A stretch of DNA of 64,000 bases from Flavobacterium defluvii (GTDB lineage Bacteria; Bacteroidota; Bacteroidia; Flavobacteriales; Flavobacteriaceae). Shown here in pieces: positions 1 to 8,474 of this stretch (the stretch's first letter is position 1; each line of letters starts with the position of its first letter). Made by a program: the position numbers and the translations under genes. Where the stretch lies: NCBI RefSeq assembly GCF_900129555.1, contig NZ_FQWC01000010.1, positions 85,953 to 149,952 of the forward strand, in the 5' to 3' direction. The notes under the pieces are model-generated. The model saw only the letters and a program-made list of their open reading frames with translations, had not been told where the DNA came from and searched no databases.

Positions 1-407
1 TCTACTTCTTCATCGTTTAAATCTCTTCTGTGTGCACGTAATGTAAAAGCAAGATTTTCTCTTACCGACATTGAATCGTATAAGGCGCCGCTTTGAAATA
101 AAAAGCCAATTTTAACTCTTATTTTATTTAACTCTTCTTTCGAAAGATTAAGCACATTTTCTCCAAAAACAGATATTTCGCCCTGATCGGGTTCAATTAA
201 TCCCACGATGCATTTTATAGTTACCGATTTTCCGGAGCCAGAGCGTCCCAAAATGACCAAATCTTCGCCTTTGTTTACAGTTAGGTTTACGCCTTTTAAA
301 ATCGTATTATCTTTGCCAAAAGTTTTGTGCAAATCCTTAATCTCAATGATTGGAGTTTGTTTTTTATCTTTTGATTTTGTTTGAGTATTTTTTTCTTCCT
401 TAATCAT
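1..407 (-). CDS. MlaF-like ABC transporter ATP-binding protein (partial)
   Basis: This is the N-terminal 135 codons of an ABC ATPase; the rest lies left of the window. The start is the ATG at 407, two bases after the stop of the permease gene, so the pair is co-transcribed and probably translationally coupled. Visible motifs are a Walker A (GRSGSGKS) and a Q-loop (FLFQSG), preceded by a Lys/Gln-rich N-terminal tail of about 20 residues. Pairing with an MlaE-type permease points to retrograde or anterograde phospholipid transport between inner and outer membrane (MlaF role). The signature and Walker B motifs are outside the window, so the assignment rests on the N-terminal half and the neighbour. 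Confidence 0.9.
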   Translation of the reverse strand, partial: MIKEEKNTQTKSKDKKQTPIIEIKDLHKTFGKDNTILKGVNLTVNKGEDLVILGRSGSGKSVTIKCIVGLIEPDQGEISVFGENVLNLSKEELNKIRVKIGFLFQSGALYDSMSVRENLAFTLRAHRRDLNDEEV

Positions 408-409
408 CT

Positions 410-1168
410 TTAAAAAAATAAATCGGTTATTTGTACGGCAACCATATCGATAATAAATATGCTTAAAGAGGCTGTAACTACGGCTGAGTTTGCAGCGCGG
501 CCCACACTTTCTGTTCCGTTTGAGGCATTAAATCCTTTGTAACACCCAATCATTCCTATAAAATAGCCAAAGAAGAAAGTTTTTATCGTTGCCGGAATTA
601 CATCTAAAAATTCCAGTGACTGAATAATCTGTGTTAAATAGCGGTAGAAATTGACATCGCCATGAATGTTAATTCCAACATATCCACCAATAATTCCTAT
701 TGCATCTGCAAAAAACACAAGGATTGGAACCATTAATGTACAGGCTAAAATTCTCGTTACTACCAAATAATTATAGGGATTAATAGCAGAAACTTCCATG
801 GCATCTATTTGTTCGGTTACTTTCATCGAACCGAGTTCGGCTCCAATTCCGGAGGAAATTTTTCCGGCACATATTAAGGCTGTAATTACAGGAGCTATTT
901 CTCTAATTAAGGAAAGTGCCACCATACCCGGAAGCCAGCTTTCGGCTCCAAATTTTACCAATGTTGGTCTTGACTGAAGTGTAAGTACCAAACCCATAAT
1001 AAAACCTGTAATGGCAACAAGAGGCAATGATTTATATCCAATATAATAGCATTGTTTCAAAAACTCTTTTACCTCATAGGGAGGGATAAAGACTTCCTTA
1101 AAAAACCTCTTGGCAAACACCGTTGCGTTTCCAATTTGTTCGAATGTATTTTTTAAGCTGAGAATCAA
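410..1168 (-). CDS. MlaE family ABC transporter permease
   Basis: 252-residue inner-membrane permease of the MlaE family. It shows several hydrophobic segments (about residues 45-75, 85-110, 140-170, 190-250) and the MlaE-typical block around GLVLTLQ, REIAPVITALICAGK and GAELGSMKVTEQIDAM. The family forms the membrane dimer of a lipid ABC transporter with MlaF, the gene that follows. The start codon is TTG at 1168: an in-frame stop lies just upstream and the next Met would delete the N-terminal amphipathic helix, so TTG is the best start. No MlaD-like substrate-binding gene is visible; it may lie beyond the left edge. Confidence 0.93.
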   Translation of the reverse strand: MILSLKNTFEQIGNATVFAKRFFKEVFIPPYEVKEFLKQCYYIGYKSLPLVAITGFIMGLVLTLQSRPTLVKFGAESWLPGMVALSLIREIAPVITALICAGKISSGIGAELGSMKVTEQIDAMEVSAINPYNYLVVTRILACTLMVPILVFFADAIGIIGGYVGINIHGDVNFYRYLTQIIQSLEFLDVIPATIKTFFFGYFIGMIGCYKGFNASNGTESVGRAANSAVVTASLSIFIIDMVAVQITDLFF

Positions 1169-1360
1169 AATGTTTTGTTTTTAAGTTAGGTGTAATTTGA
1201 AAATCAATTATTTAACAGTTTTTGTAGCTTTTTAATTCATATATGAAAGTTACTACTGTACTTGTTAAAATACTTTACAAAACTTTTTTTGACCCTTATA
1301 TAATTTTCATTAAATCACAATATTTGCACTAATACTGCGTTGTGAGAATTTTTAAAATAA

Positions 1361-1394
1361 AAAAAGCTGCTCCAACTTGTGAGACAGCTTTTTT
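1361..1394 (-). terminator. Intrinsic terminator after the KAS gene
   Basis: AAAAAGCTG (1361-1369) pairs with CAGCTTTTT (1385-1393). Read on the minus strand the hairpin is followed by a T-run, and it lies 24 bases past the ketoacyl synthase stop at 1418. The A-rich other side makes it potentially bidirectional. Confidence 0.7.
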
Positions 1395-1417
1395 AAAAAT
1401 TAAATATGTTATAATCG

Positions 1418-2662
1418 TTATTCTGTAAATTTTTTAAATATAGAGCTTGCCACATGCCCGCCAAAACCAAATGTATTACTCATGGCATAATTAACTTCTC
1501 TTGATTGTGCTTTTCCGAGTGTGAGGTTAAATTTGTCTGCAAATTCTGGTTCTACATTTTGTGTATTTATCGTGGGCGGAACTATATTTTCCTGAACGGC
1601 TTTTATACACGCAATGGCTTCAATTGCTCCGGCACCGCCAAGTAAATGTCCTGTCATTGATTTTGTGGCGCTGATATTGGCATTCGGATTTATTCCGAAA
1701 ACTTTTTCTACAGCTTTCAGTTCACTCATATCTCCGGTTGGAGTAGAAGTAGCATGTGCATTAATATAATCAATTTCGTTTGGAGAAATTCCGGCTTCTT
1801 CAAGAGCAAGTTCCATTCCTATAACAGCTCCTTCACCTTCTGGATGTGTTCCTGTTAAATGATAAGCATCTGCTGCTAAACCTCCGCCTACAATTTCGGC
1901 TAGAATTACAGCATTTCTTTTTTTGGCATGTTCATAGCTTTCTAATATTACAACGCCGGCGCCTTCACCCAAAACAAATCCATCTCGGGTAACATCAAAA
2001 GGACGAGAAGCTTTTGTATAATCATCATTTAATGTAGACAATGCTTTTGAGGCATTAAAACCGCCAATTGATGATTCTGAAACAGAAGCTTCAGAACCTC
2101 CGCTGATAATCATGTCGGCTTTTCCCCAGCGAATATAATTAAACGCATCGATAATGGCCGTATTACTGGCTGAACAAGCCGCAGCAGTTGTGTAATTAAT
2201 ACCACGAAGTCCGTATTTGATAGAAATAGCGCCCGAAGCAATATTGACAATTCTTTTCGGAATAAAAAACGGACTAAATCTTGGTGCTCCGTTTCCTTTT
2301 ATATATTCTCCAATTTGTTCTTCAAATGTAGAAATACCTCCGTCACCGCAGCCCCAGATAACGCCAATTCGGTTTTTATTTAAAGAATCAAAATCAATAT
2401 TGGCATTTTTGACAGCTTCATGAGCCGCATATAAAGCGTATTGTGTAAAAAGATCATATTTTCTAATTTCATTTTTCTCAAAAATAGGCGAAGCATCAAA
2501 ATTTTTAACTTCGCAGGCAAATTTGGTTTTAAATTGTGTCGTGTCAAATCTTGTTATGGCAGCCGCACCGCTAATTCCGTTAATCAAAGAATTCCAGTAT
2601 TCCTGAACATTATTCCCAATAGGAGTTACTGCTCCTAATCCTGTTATTACTACTCTTTTCAT
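1418..2662 (-). CDS. Beta-ketoacyl-ACP synthase II-like (KAS/FabF family)
   Basis: 414-residue condensing enzyme of the thiolase fold, adding malonyl units to an acyl-ACP chain. The Cys-His-His triad is present: C163 (AACSAS), H303 (NAHATSTPTGD) and H339 (SMTGHLLGG), at almost the same positions as in FabF. The C-terminal gating loop reads GFGGHVAS, so the Asn normally found in FGGxNAS is V404 here. The gene begins on the stop codon of the upstream TetR gene (TAATG overlap) and ends in a terminator, so it forms a two-gene operon with its likely regulator. No acpP or rnc is adjacent, so this may be an accessory KAS rather than the housekeeping FabF (inference). Confidence 0.93.
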   Translation of the reverse strand: MKRVVITGLGAVTPIGNNVQEYWNSLINGISGAAAITRFDTTQFKTKFACEVKNFDASPIFEKNEIRKYDLFTQYALYAAHEAVKNANIDFDSLNKNRIGVIWGCGDGGISTFEEQIGEYIKGNGAPRFSPFFIPKRIVNIASGAISIKYGLRGINYTTAAACSASNTAIIDAFNYIRWGKADMIISGGSEASVSESSIGGFNASKALSTLNDDYTKASRPFDVTRDGFVLGEGAGVVILESYEHAKKRNAVILAEIVGGGLAADAYHLTGTHPEGEGAVIGMELALEEAGISPNEIDYINAHATSTPTGDMSELKAVEKVFGINPNANISATKSMTGHLLGGAGAIEAIACIKAVQENIVPPTINTQNVEPEFADKFNLTLGKAQSREVNYAMSNTFGFGGHVASSIFKKFTE

Positions 2663-3219
2663 TATTTTTTAGGTCTTAATTCTGTTAATATCGTTTCTCT
2701 TACCAAATCAAAATCATCATCGCTGGTAAGTCTTGAAAGCTGTACAATGGCCACCATATTGGTTATAATCATTATGGCTTTTGTTCTTGGCTGCATTTCA
2801 AAATCAAATAATTTGAGTTCCTTTCCTTCGGTTAAAATCTCCGTAATCCAGTTAATTACAATTTGAGCAAATTTTTGAAGTTCAGCTTTTATAGATTCAT
2901 CAAGAGTATTTAAATCTGTAGCTAATGAGCCTACGATACAAACTTTATTTTCTCTTTTTATCTGTGCCTGTACGTCTATAAAAGCCTCAAGTTTTACTAA
3001 TGGAGATTCATTTGCAACTCTTTCTTTCAGAGCCTCACAACGGGCGATATGTTCTTTGATTGTTGCTACGCCAAGATCTGATTTGGTTGGAAAGTGATAA
3101 TGTATAGATGCTGTTTTTATGCCTATATCATTTGAAATATCTTTAAAACTAAAAGCATTATACCCTTTGTTTCTAATATATTGATCTGCTTTGTCTACAA
3201 TTACTTCGCGTGTTGTCAT
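2662..3219 (-). CDS. TetR/AcrR family transcriptional regulator
   Basis: 185 residues: an N-terminal TetR helix-turn-helix (about residues 5-50, with FSFKDISNDIGIKTASIHYHF) and a divergent helical ligand domain. The IHYHF helix is characteristic of the family. The stop codon overlaps the ATG of the ketoacyl synthase by one base, implying translational coupling. An inverted repeat sits 27-45 bases upstream of the start, so autoregulation of the pair is likely. The ligand is unknown; given the partner, an acyl-CoA or fatty-acid signal is plausible but not shown. Confidence 0.92.
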   Translation of the reverse strand: MTTREVIVDKADQYIRNKGYNAFSFKDISNDIGIKTASIHYHFPTKSDLGVATIKEHIARCEALKERVANESPLVKLEAFIDVQAQIKRENKVCIVGSLATDLNTLDESIKAELQKFAQIVINWITEILTEGKELKLFDFEMQPRTKAIMIITNMVAIVQLSRLTSDDDFDLVRETILTELRPKK

Positions 3220-3245
3220 AGTTGTATATTTTTAATACAAATATA

Positions 3246-3264
3246 CTACCTATTAGTAGATAGG
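3246..3264. promoter_or_regulatory. Candidate TetR operator upstream of the TetR/KAS pair
   Basis: Two nested inverted repeats: CTAC-N6-GTAG (3246-3259) and CCTAT-N6-ATAGG (3249-3264). They are centred about 35 bases upstream of the TetR start codon (3219), where an autorepressor would block the promoter. Assignment to this TetR is by position only. Confidence 0.55.
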
Positions 3265-3311
3265 CAAATTTATTTATTTTTATTTTAAGAAAAATTATGG
3301 CTGTAAAACAA

Positions 3312-3340
3312 AAAATCCCTCTCATTAAGAAAGGGATTTT
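3312..3340 (-). terminator. Intrinsic terminator downstream of the GT4 gene
   Basis: AAAATCCCT (3312-3320) pairs with AGGGATTTT (3332-3340) around an 11-base loop. On the minus strand the stem runs into a long T-run. It ends transcription of the GH130/GT4 operon before the TetR promoter. Confidence 0.75.
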
Positions 3341-3407
3341 CCGGGTTTAATAGAATTTTGGTCAGTCTATTGCTTTTATAAATTCCAAATTTTGAATGCC
3401 TAAATTT

Positions 3408-3441
3408 GAAATTCCAAATTCAAATTCGGATTTGGAATTTC
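3408..3441. repeat. 12-bp perfect stem-loop
   Basis: GAAATTCCAAAT (3408-3419) and its exact complement (3430-3441) enclose a 10-base loop, 17 bases after the GT4 stop. There is no T-run on the minus strand, so it is more likely an mRNA 3' stabilising hairpin or part of a repeat than a terminator. Related AAATTCCAAA words occur at 3379-3390. Confidence 0.5.
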
Positions 3442-3457
3442 TTTGATTGGATTTTAT

Positions 3458-5728
3458 TTATAAGTTGATTGCTACTCCGGTTCTGGATTTTATTAAGGGA
3501 ATAACTTTTGACTCTGAAAGTGCAAATTTTTCCATTAATAATCTTGCCGTTAAGTAGCACACAGTAGATTCTGCGCCTTGATTTAAGTTTACATTATCTT
3601 TTTCAAGACCATCATAACCACCTCCGCTTACCGGATTGTACATAATTTGATTTAAATGATTTTTACCTAAAAACCAGTTAAATGCAGTTTTCATTTTGTG
3701 TTTATATTCTGGAGTTTTAAAAGCATTGTAAAATGCATTTAAAGTCTGAATTGTGTATGTAACATCAATCGGCTGCTCTCCATATTGTTGCGGCTCTGAA
3801 CCTTTGTGATACCAGCTTTGGTTTGAAATAGCTTTGAAATTTCCGTCAATGAATGTTTTAGACATTAGGAAATCTAACGAATCTAAAGCAACTTTTTTGT
3901 AAACGGCTTTGTTTGTAATTAAATAAGCGTACAACATTGATTCCGGCAGAATTCCGTTTCCATATGTTAAATAATTTTCAAACCACTGCCAGTCTTCTGT
4001 AGCTGTATCTTCGTAATTTGCTAATAGTTTTGCATTTAATTTATTGATAATTGCGGCAACATATAAATTAGGTATGGCATTGTGATATAAAAATAACCCT
4101 TTTGTAGCAAAGCCAATTGCTCTTGGTGATTGAATATTTTCTGCCCATTTTAAAGAATCCAGTAAGCATTTTGTTGCTTTTTTTGAGATGTTTTCCGGAA
4201 GAATATCAGCATTAGAAACTACAGTTCCAAGCGCCCAGATTGCTCTTGCGTTAGAATCTTCCAGATTAACTTCGGCATTTTGTTCAACATGCTCACGATT
4301 TTCTTTATCAACATAATTGATAAAATCTCCTTTTGGTCTCTGGCATCTTTCGATGAAATCCAGGTAAATTAAAATATAAGGAAGATCATCTTTGTCTCTT
4401 GTTAGTTTATAGTGCATACAAAATGCAATCAGCGCACGTGCATTATCATCTAGAGTATAACCTGATTCAAGATCCGGAATCGAAATTTTGCTAAACTGAA
4501 TAATTCCCAGATCAGTAGTTAATCTTTTGATATGTCTTAATTGAATATCCGGATAACTGTATTTAATATCTGATGGATTTTCAATTAGTTTTTTATACGT
4601 ATTCATGTGTGTTAATCCTGCATTTTCCCAAGACGAAGCTCTCATTTTAGTAAATGCATTAATTCCCATTTCATGTCTTAGATTCTCATCTGCGATTAAT
4701 TTTAATGTTTCTTCTGCAAATTGATCTACGTTTCCTATATCAACGAGAATACCACAGTCTGAAGTTAGAACTTCTCTTGTATGCGGGATTTTTGATGCCA
4801 CCATCGGACATGCACAGCTCATGGCATAGGCAAAAGTACCGCTAACGGCCTGGTTTGGATCTTTTGATGTAAATAAGTAAATATCAGTTGCTTTTAAATA
4901 TTCTAACAGTTCTTCGGTATCTAAATATTGGTTAATGAAACGAACATTGTTGCGTAAATTTAATTCATCAACAAGTGCTTCCAGTTTATCACGATAAGCG
5001 TCGACGCCATCTTTAATCAAATTTGGATGCGTTTTTCCAATAATTAAATACAATACATCCGGTTCTTTTTCGACAATTTTGGCCAAAGCCTGTAAACCGG
5101 TTTCGATATTTTTTCCCTCTCCCAAAAGTCCGAAAGTAGAAAGAACGATTTTATTTTGTATACCGAATTTTTCTTTTGCCTGTTCCGGAGTTTCATAAAT
5201 TACTATATGCGTTCCGTGTGGTACGGTTGTAATGATATCAGCATCAACATCATAATCCTTAATCAAAATTTCTTTTGACTGATTTGTCATTACAAAAACA
5301 GAGTTACTGTAGCTTAAAAGTAATTTTACAAATGTTTTTAATTCGTTATTCGGGTTTGGAATAACACTGTGAAAAGTATAAGTTACCGGTTTTTTAACTG
5401 CATTTAAAAAATCAAGTAAATGATCGCCGTAGTTACCGCCAAATAAACCAAATTCATGCTGAATGTGAATTAACTTTACATTTTCATCTTCATTAATTTG
5501 CTGCGCAACTTTAGCATATTCAGCTTTTTCTTTTGTGTTTAAAGTATAGGCTTGTGTAGGGTTCGTTTTTGGCTTATCGACCAGTTCGCAAATTTCACAA
5601 GTTATCGATTTACCAAAAACATCGGTAATTCCTTTAATTGTATCTTGAGTATAAGTTGCGATTCCACATTGAGTTGGAGGAAATGTAGAAAGAAAAACTA
5701 TTTTTGATTTATTCGATATCGTCTTCAT
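3458..5728 (-). CDS. Two-domain GT4 glycosyltransferase (GT-B plus C-terminal helical domain)
   Basis: 756 residues. The first ~395 form a GT-B fold typical of GT4: N-terminal Rossmann part with PPTQCGIATYT, HIQHEFGLFGG and a VPHGTH linker, then a donor-side Rossmann part with LSTFGLLGEGKN and VRFINQYLD. The position of the usual GT4 EX7E motif reads Q293...Y301 (PNQAVSGTFAYAM), so both acidic residues are replaced. Residues ~400-756 are a separate helical domain resembling an alpha/alpha toroid, with SGYTLDDNARALIA and EDSNARAIWALG. The first 20 bases overlap the end of the GH130 gene, which is strong evidence of coupled function. The probable role is synthesis or turnover of a mannose-containing glycan; donor and acceptor are unknown. 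No signal peptide, so cytoplasmic. Confidence 0.85.
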   Translation of the reverse strand: MKTISNKSKIVFLSTFPPTQCGIATYTQDTIKGITDVFGKSITCEICELVDKPKTNPTQAYTLNTKEKAEYAKVAQQINEDENVKLIHIQHEFGLFGGNYGDHLLDFLNAVKKPVTYTFHSVIPNPNNELKTFVKLLLSYSNSVFVMTNQSKEILIKDYDVDADIITTVPHGTHIVIYETPEQAKEKFGIQNKIVLSTFGLLGEGKNIETGLQALAKIVEKEPDVLYLIIGKTHPNLIKDGVDAYRDKLEALVDELNLRNNVRFINQYLDTEELLEYLKATDIYLFTSKDPNQAVSGTFAYAMSCACPMVASKIPHTREVLTSDCGILVDIGNVDQFAEETLKLIADENLRHEMGINAFTKMRASSWENAGLTHMNTYKKLIENPSDIKYSYPDIQLRHIKRLTTDLGIIQFSKISIPDLESGYTLDDNARALIAFCMHYKLTRDKDDLPYILIYLDFIERCQRPKGDFINYVDKENREHVEQNAEVNLEDSNARAIWALGTVVSNADILPENISKKATKCLLDSLKWAENIQSPRAIGFATKGLFLYHNAIPNLYVAAIINKLNAKLLANYEDTATEDWQWFENYLTYGNGILPESMLYAYLITNKAVYKKVALDSLDFLMSKTFIDGNFKAISNQSWYHKGSEPQQYGEQPIDVTYTIQTLNAFYNAFKTPEYKHKMKTAFNWFLGKNHLNQIMYNPVSGGGYDGLEKDNVNLNQGAESTVCYLTARLLMEKFALSESKVIPLIKSRTGVAINL

Positions 5729-6788
5729 TGGGATTCTGTTTTAGCTCGGTTAATAAGTCGTTAAGGTTCAAAGTAGCCACCGCAATCTTGTCATCGGCGG
5801 CACCGTAATAAATATATAATTGGTCATCAAAAATGGCTGTTCCTGTTGGGAAAACAACATAATTTACATAACCATGTCTTTCATAATATTCAGATGGCGT
5901 AATAATTGGACTTGGTAATCTGCCTATTACTCTGCTCGGATCATTTCGATCTAATAATGCGGCACAGGCATGATAAACAAGACCTTTTTCGCGTTTTTCG
6001 GCAGCGTGATAAATTAAGAGCCATCCATCTTTAGTTTCAATTGGCGGAGCGCCCGGACCAATATGACTTGTTTCGTGATCATATTTGGGTTCCATCATAA
6101 TGTGTTCGGGCAGATTTTTCAAATAACTTTTCCAAAAATCTACAGTCAGATCTTTTTTCTTTTCAAATGAAACTATCTGAATTGAAGGAAACAATCGGTG
6201 TAATGCCACAAATTTTCCGTTTATTTTTTTCGGAAAAAGAACTACGTTTTTATCCCAAACCAATAAATTTTCTTTTATGGTTTCGCTTAAAGGATAATTT
6301 CTAGCGGTATTAAAAGCCAATATTCTTGCAATACCTGGATTTTGCAAATGATTGCGAATTAGGTTTTTAAATTCATGTAAAATAAATTTTGGAGTAATAA
6401 TCCCTTTCTTTTTAAAAGAAACCAAATCTTTGGATACTGCAACAGCTCCGCAGGCATTAATACCATCATATGTTACATAAGTCAGATAAAACTTGTCGTC
6501 GATTTTTGTAATTCGCGGATCTTCTACACCGTGAATTTCATAAATATATTCAGGTACAAAAAATGGTTCTGTATGACGTTCTGCTAAAGTTGTCGGACCT
6601 TCAAAACGGCAATATCCAATTGTCGAGAAGTTTCCTCTTTTTGCAGCTCTGTAAAACATATGAACATTATTTCCATCTTGATATATGGCAGGATTCAATA
6701 CACCCATTTCTTCAAAGGGCCTATCTGTTTTCTCTAAAATGACACCAAGTTTTGTTGCTAAAGTGTTTTGAGTAGTTACTGCTTCCAT
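5709..6788 (-). CDS. GH130 family glycosidase/phosphorylase
   Basis: 359-residue five-bladed beta-propeller enzyme of GH130, a family of beta-mannoside phosphorylases and beta-1,2-mannosidases. The family motif GVEDPRI is present with the presumed catalytic Asp at D90. Further hallmarks are FPKKINGKFVALHR, a phosphate-side basic loop, and GPGAPPIETKDGWLLIYH. No signal peptide, so cytoplasmic. It is first in a two-gene operon and overlaps the glycosyltransferase by 20 bases. The basic and His residues fit a phosphorylase (releasing mannose-1-phosphate) better than a hydrolase, but the two cannot be separated by eye. Confidence 0.9.
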   Translation of the reverse strand: MEAVTTQNTLATKLGVILEKTDRPFEEMGVLNPAIYQDGNNVHMFYRAAKRGNFSTIGYCRFEGPTTLAERHTEPFFVPEYIYEIHGVEDPRITKIDDKFYLTYVTYDGINACGAVAVSKDLVSFKKKGIITPKFILHEFKNLIRNHLQNPGIARILAFNTARNYPLSETIKENLLVWDKNVVLFPKKINGKFVALHRLFPSIQIVSFEKKKDLTVDFWKSYLKNLPEHIMMEPKYDHETSHIGPGAPPIETKDGWLLIYHAAEKREKGLVYHACAALLDRNDPSRVIGRLPSPIITPSEYYERHGYVNYVVFPTGTAIFDDQLYIYYGAADDKIAVATLNLNDLLTELKQNPNEDDIE

Positions 6789-6834
6789 ATCTAAATTTCT
6801 ATAGGTTAAAATTACCTTGGGAACAAAGCGAGGA

Positions 6835-6972
6835 TTAACTCAATCGATCAAAAAATTAACTCAAAAGCATTTAGGTGGGAATTGTATAAGGTTGAAATTG
6901 AAATTCTAAAAGCGATCGATAAAATTATGATTTTTAATTGATTGCGATAAAAATTGCAACCTTTTGAGTTAA
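6835..6972. promoter_or_regulatory. Repeated TTAACTCAA boxes in the GH130/DUF1328 divergent region
   Basis: TTAACTCAA occurs at 6835-6843 and again, as TTAACTCAAAAG, at 6856-6867; the exact inverse CTTTTGAGTTAA is at 6961-6972. Inside this frame AAGGTTG (6888-6894) faces CAACCTT (6957-6963). The spacing and symmetry suggest a DNA-looping operator or long-range hairpin controlling the GH130 operon. No dedicated regulator is adjacent. Confidence 0.45.
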
Positions 6973-7058
6973 TGGTTTTTGTAAGTAAAATAGAACTTTG
7001 ATATACAAACAAATCAGACTTGCAGAAAAGTCATATTTATAATTTAAAATTAAATATT

Positions 7059-7220
7059 ATGTTACGTTGGACAGTTACATTTATAATTCTAGCTATAGTA
7101 GCCGGAATTTTTGGTTTTGGGGGAATTGCCGCCGGAGCCGCCAGTATAGCAAAAATTTTATTCTTTATATTCTTAGTATTGTTTATTATTTCATTAATAA
7201 GCGGAAGAACAAGAGTTTAG
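7059..7220 (+). CDS. DUF1328 (UPF0391) small membrane protein
   Basis: 53 residues starting at MLRWTVTFI. It has two hydrophobic helices with small-residue faces (GIFGFGGIAAGAA) and the basic tail GRTRV, the usual size and layout of UPF0391/YtjA-like proteins. I start it at the ATG at 7059; an upstream TTG would add a hydrophilic leader not seen in the family. Function is unknown; homologues are often stress-induced in other bacteria. Monocistronic, followed by a strong terminator. Confidence 0.85.
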   Translation: MLRWTVTFIILAIVAGIFGFGGIAAGAASIAKILFFIFLVLFIISLISGRTRV

Positions 7221-7240
7221 AATTTTAGTTTATTAAATAA

Positions 7241-7276
7241 AAAAGCGAAATCAGCTACTGTGTTGATTTCGCTTTT
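7241..7276 (+). terminator. Strong terminator after DUF1328 gene
   Basis: A 13-bp perfect stem (7241-7253 with 7264-7276), loop of 10, ends in a T-run. The stretch after it to 7480 holds no credible gene, only weak fragments of the common AACGCAAAG-type Bacteroidota repeats (near 7316 and 7440). Confidence 0.85.
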
Positions 7277-7480
7277 TTGTTTCAGGTTTAACGTTTCATG
7301 TTTTAATCATAGTATTAACGCAAAGCACGCTAAGATTTTCAATAAGTTAGGGTTTTATCAAACCACGAAGTTTGCAAGCTATGTCAATGTCGATCAAGCT
7401 TTTCGAACTTTAACATTAAAAACGCAGCCTGTAAAAAAACTCAGCGTTAAAATTACGGTTATAATCAAACAACTCACAAT

Positions 7481-7942
7481 TCACAACTCATAACCCTTCT
7501 TAGTTATAAAAGCAATTGGTATGCCGATACAAAATATCAGGATTAAAACTGAAATCAATAATGGGAGATCGAATTCTTTTGATGGAAGTTTTGGAAATAC
7601 TGCAGGCAGAACAATCAGGTTCATTACAATCCAAACGAAAATTCCATATACAGATCCCGACAAAAATATATTTTTTCGCAAAAGCGGTACATGAGGATAT
7701 ATTTTATAATAAAAATAAGCAAAAGCCAGAGCAATAAAATAGTGTAGGAGCAAACCATAAACCATCATTTGTGCGCCGCTGGTGTAAGCGTGTTGTTTAA
7801 AAACGCCGCTGGCAATCGACAGCAGAATTTTTTCGGCTGTTGTTTTATGTAAGATAACAGAATAAATTAAAATTGCGGCCAGAATATCCAAAGTGCCTGC
7901 CAATAAACCAGAAATTAAAATAGTATTAGATTTTGATCTCAT
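7481..7942 (-). CDS. Hypothetical four-helix membrane protein
   Basis: 153 residues, about four transmembrane helices (near 8-28, 58-80, 93-113 and 125-148) with a short basic N-terminus and a KKGYEL tail. It resembles the small uncharacterised integral-membrane proteins of the DUF1440/YagU type, but I cannot place it firmly. It starts four bases after the DinB gene ends, so it is co-transcribed with it. Confidence 0.75.
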   Translation of the reverse strand: MRSKSNTILISGLLAGTLDILAAILIYSVILHKTTAEKILLSIASGVFKQHAYTSGAQMMVYGLLLHYFIALAFAYFYYKIYPHVPLLRKNIFLSGSVYGIFVWIVMNLIVLPAVFPKLPSKEFDLPLLISVLILIFCIGIPIAFITKKGYEL

Positions 7943-7946
7943 TCAA

Positions 7947-8456
7947 TTAGAGTTTAGTTAGGTACTGAAAAATAGTATTCAATTGGTGTGTATGTCTTTG
8001 TGTATGTACGAGTGCAAAATCAATCCATTCATACATTGTAAATTTATCAAAACCCGGTACCTGAAAGTCCAGACAGGTTAGTGTCAAATCATATTTTTCG
8101 GCACAATCCAGTAATTCAGATTCTATTCTTAGTAATTCCAGACTAAGTTCATTTTTACTGTATTCTTTTTTTTCAGGTATAAGAAAAACCGGTGAATCCA
8201 TTTTTATGCTAAAGTTTAAAAACAGTCCTTCTATATCTTTTATTTTTTCGTCTGGTTTTCTGGTTGTTTTTTCTGTTTTTCCTCCAAATAATTTAGGATA
8301 ACCTGAACATGCCAAAATAATGTGCTGTACAACTTGGCCAGGTGTCCAGCTTCCCTGAAAAGGAATTTGATTTATTTCGTTTTCAGAAAATTTAGAGAAT
8401 ATCTCATTTAATTTTTTGAATGTTTCAACAATATTTTTTTGAACATCTGTATTCAT
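7947..8456 (-). CDS. DinB family protein
   Basis: 169-residue four-helix bundle of the DinB/YfiT superfamily. The three metal-ligand histidines typical of the family are visible: H45 (SWTPGQVVQHI) and H151/H155 in VHTQRH. The family includes thiol-dependent metalloenzymes (for example bacillithiol transferases) and many uncharacterised members. It lies in a minus-strand run of small genes, 18 bases after the VOC gene. Confidence 0.88.
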   Translation of the reverse strand: MNTDVQKNIVETFKKLNEIFSKFSENEINQIPFQGSWTPGQVVQHIILACSGYPKLFGGKTEKTTRKPDEKIKDIEGLFLNFSIKMDSPVFLIPEKKEYSKNELSLELLRIESELLDCAEKYDLTLTCLDFQVPGFDKFTMYEWIDFALVHTQRHTHQLNTIFQYLTKL

Positions 8457-8474
8457 ATTATTGATTTTTTAGAT

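Noticed and set aside
7260..7493. 77-codon frame after DUF1328
   Set aside because: Begins in the terminator stem and has no coding signature; overlaps the 3' end of a real minus-strand gene.
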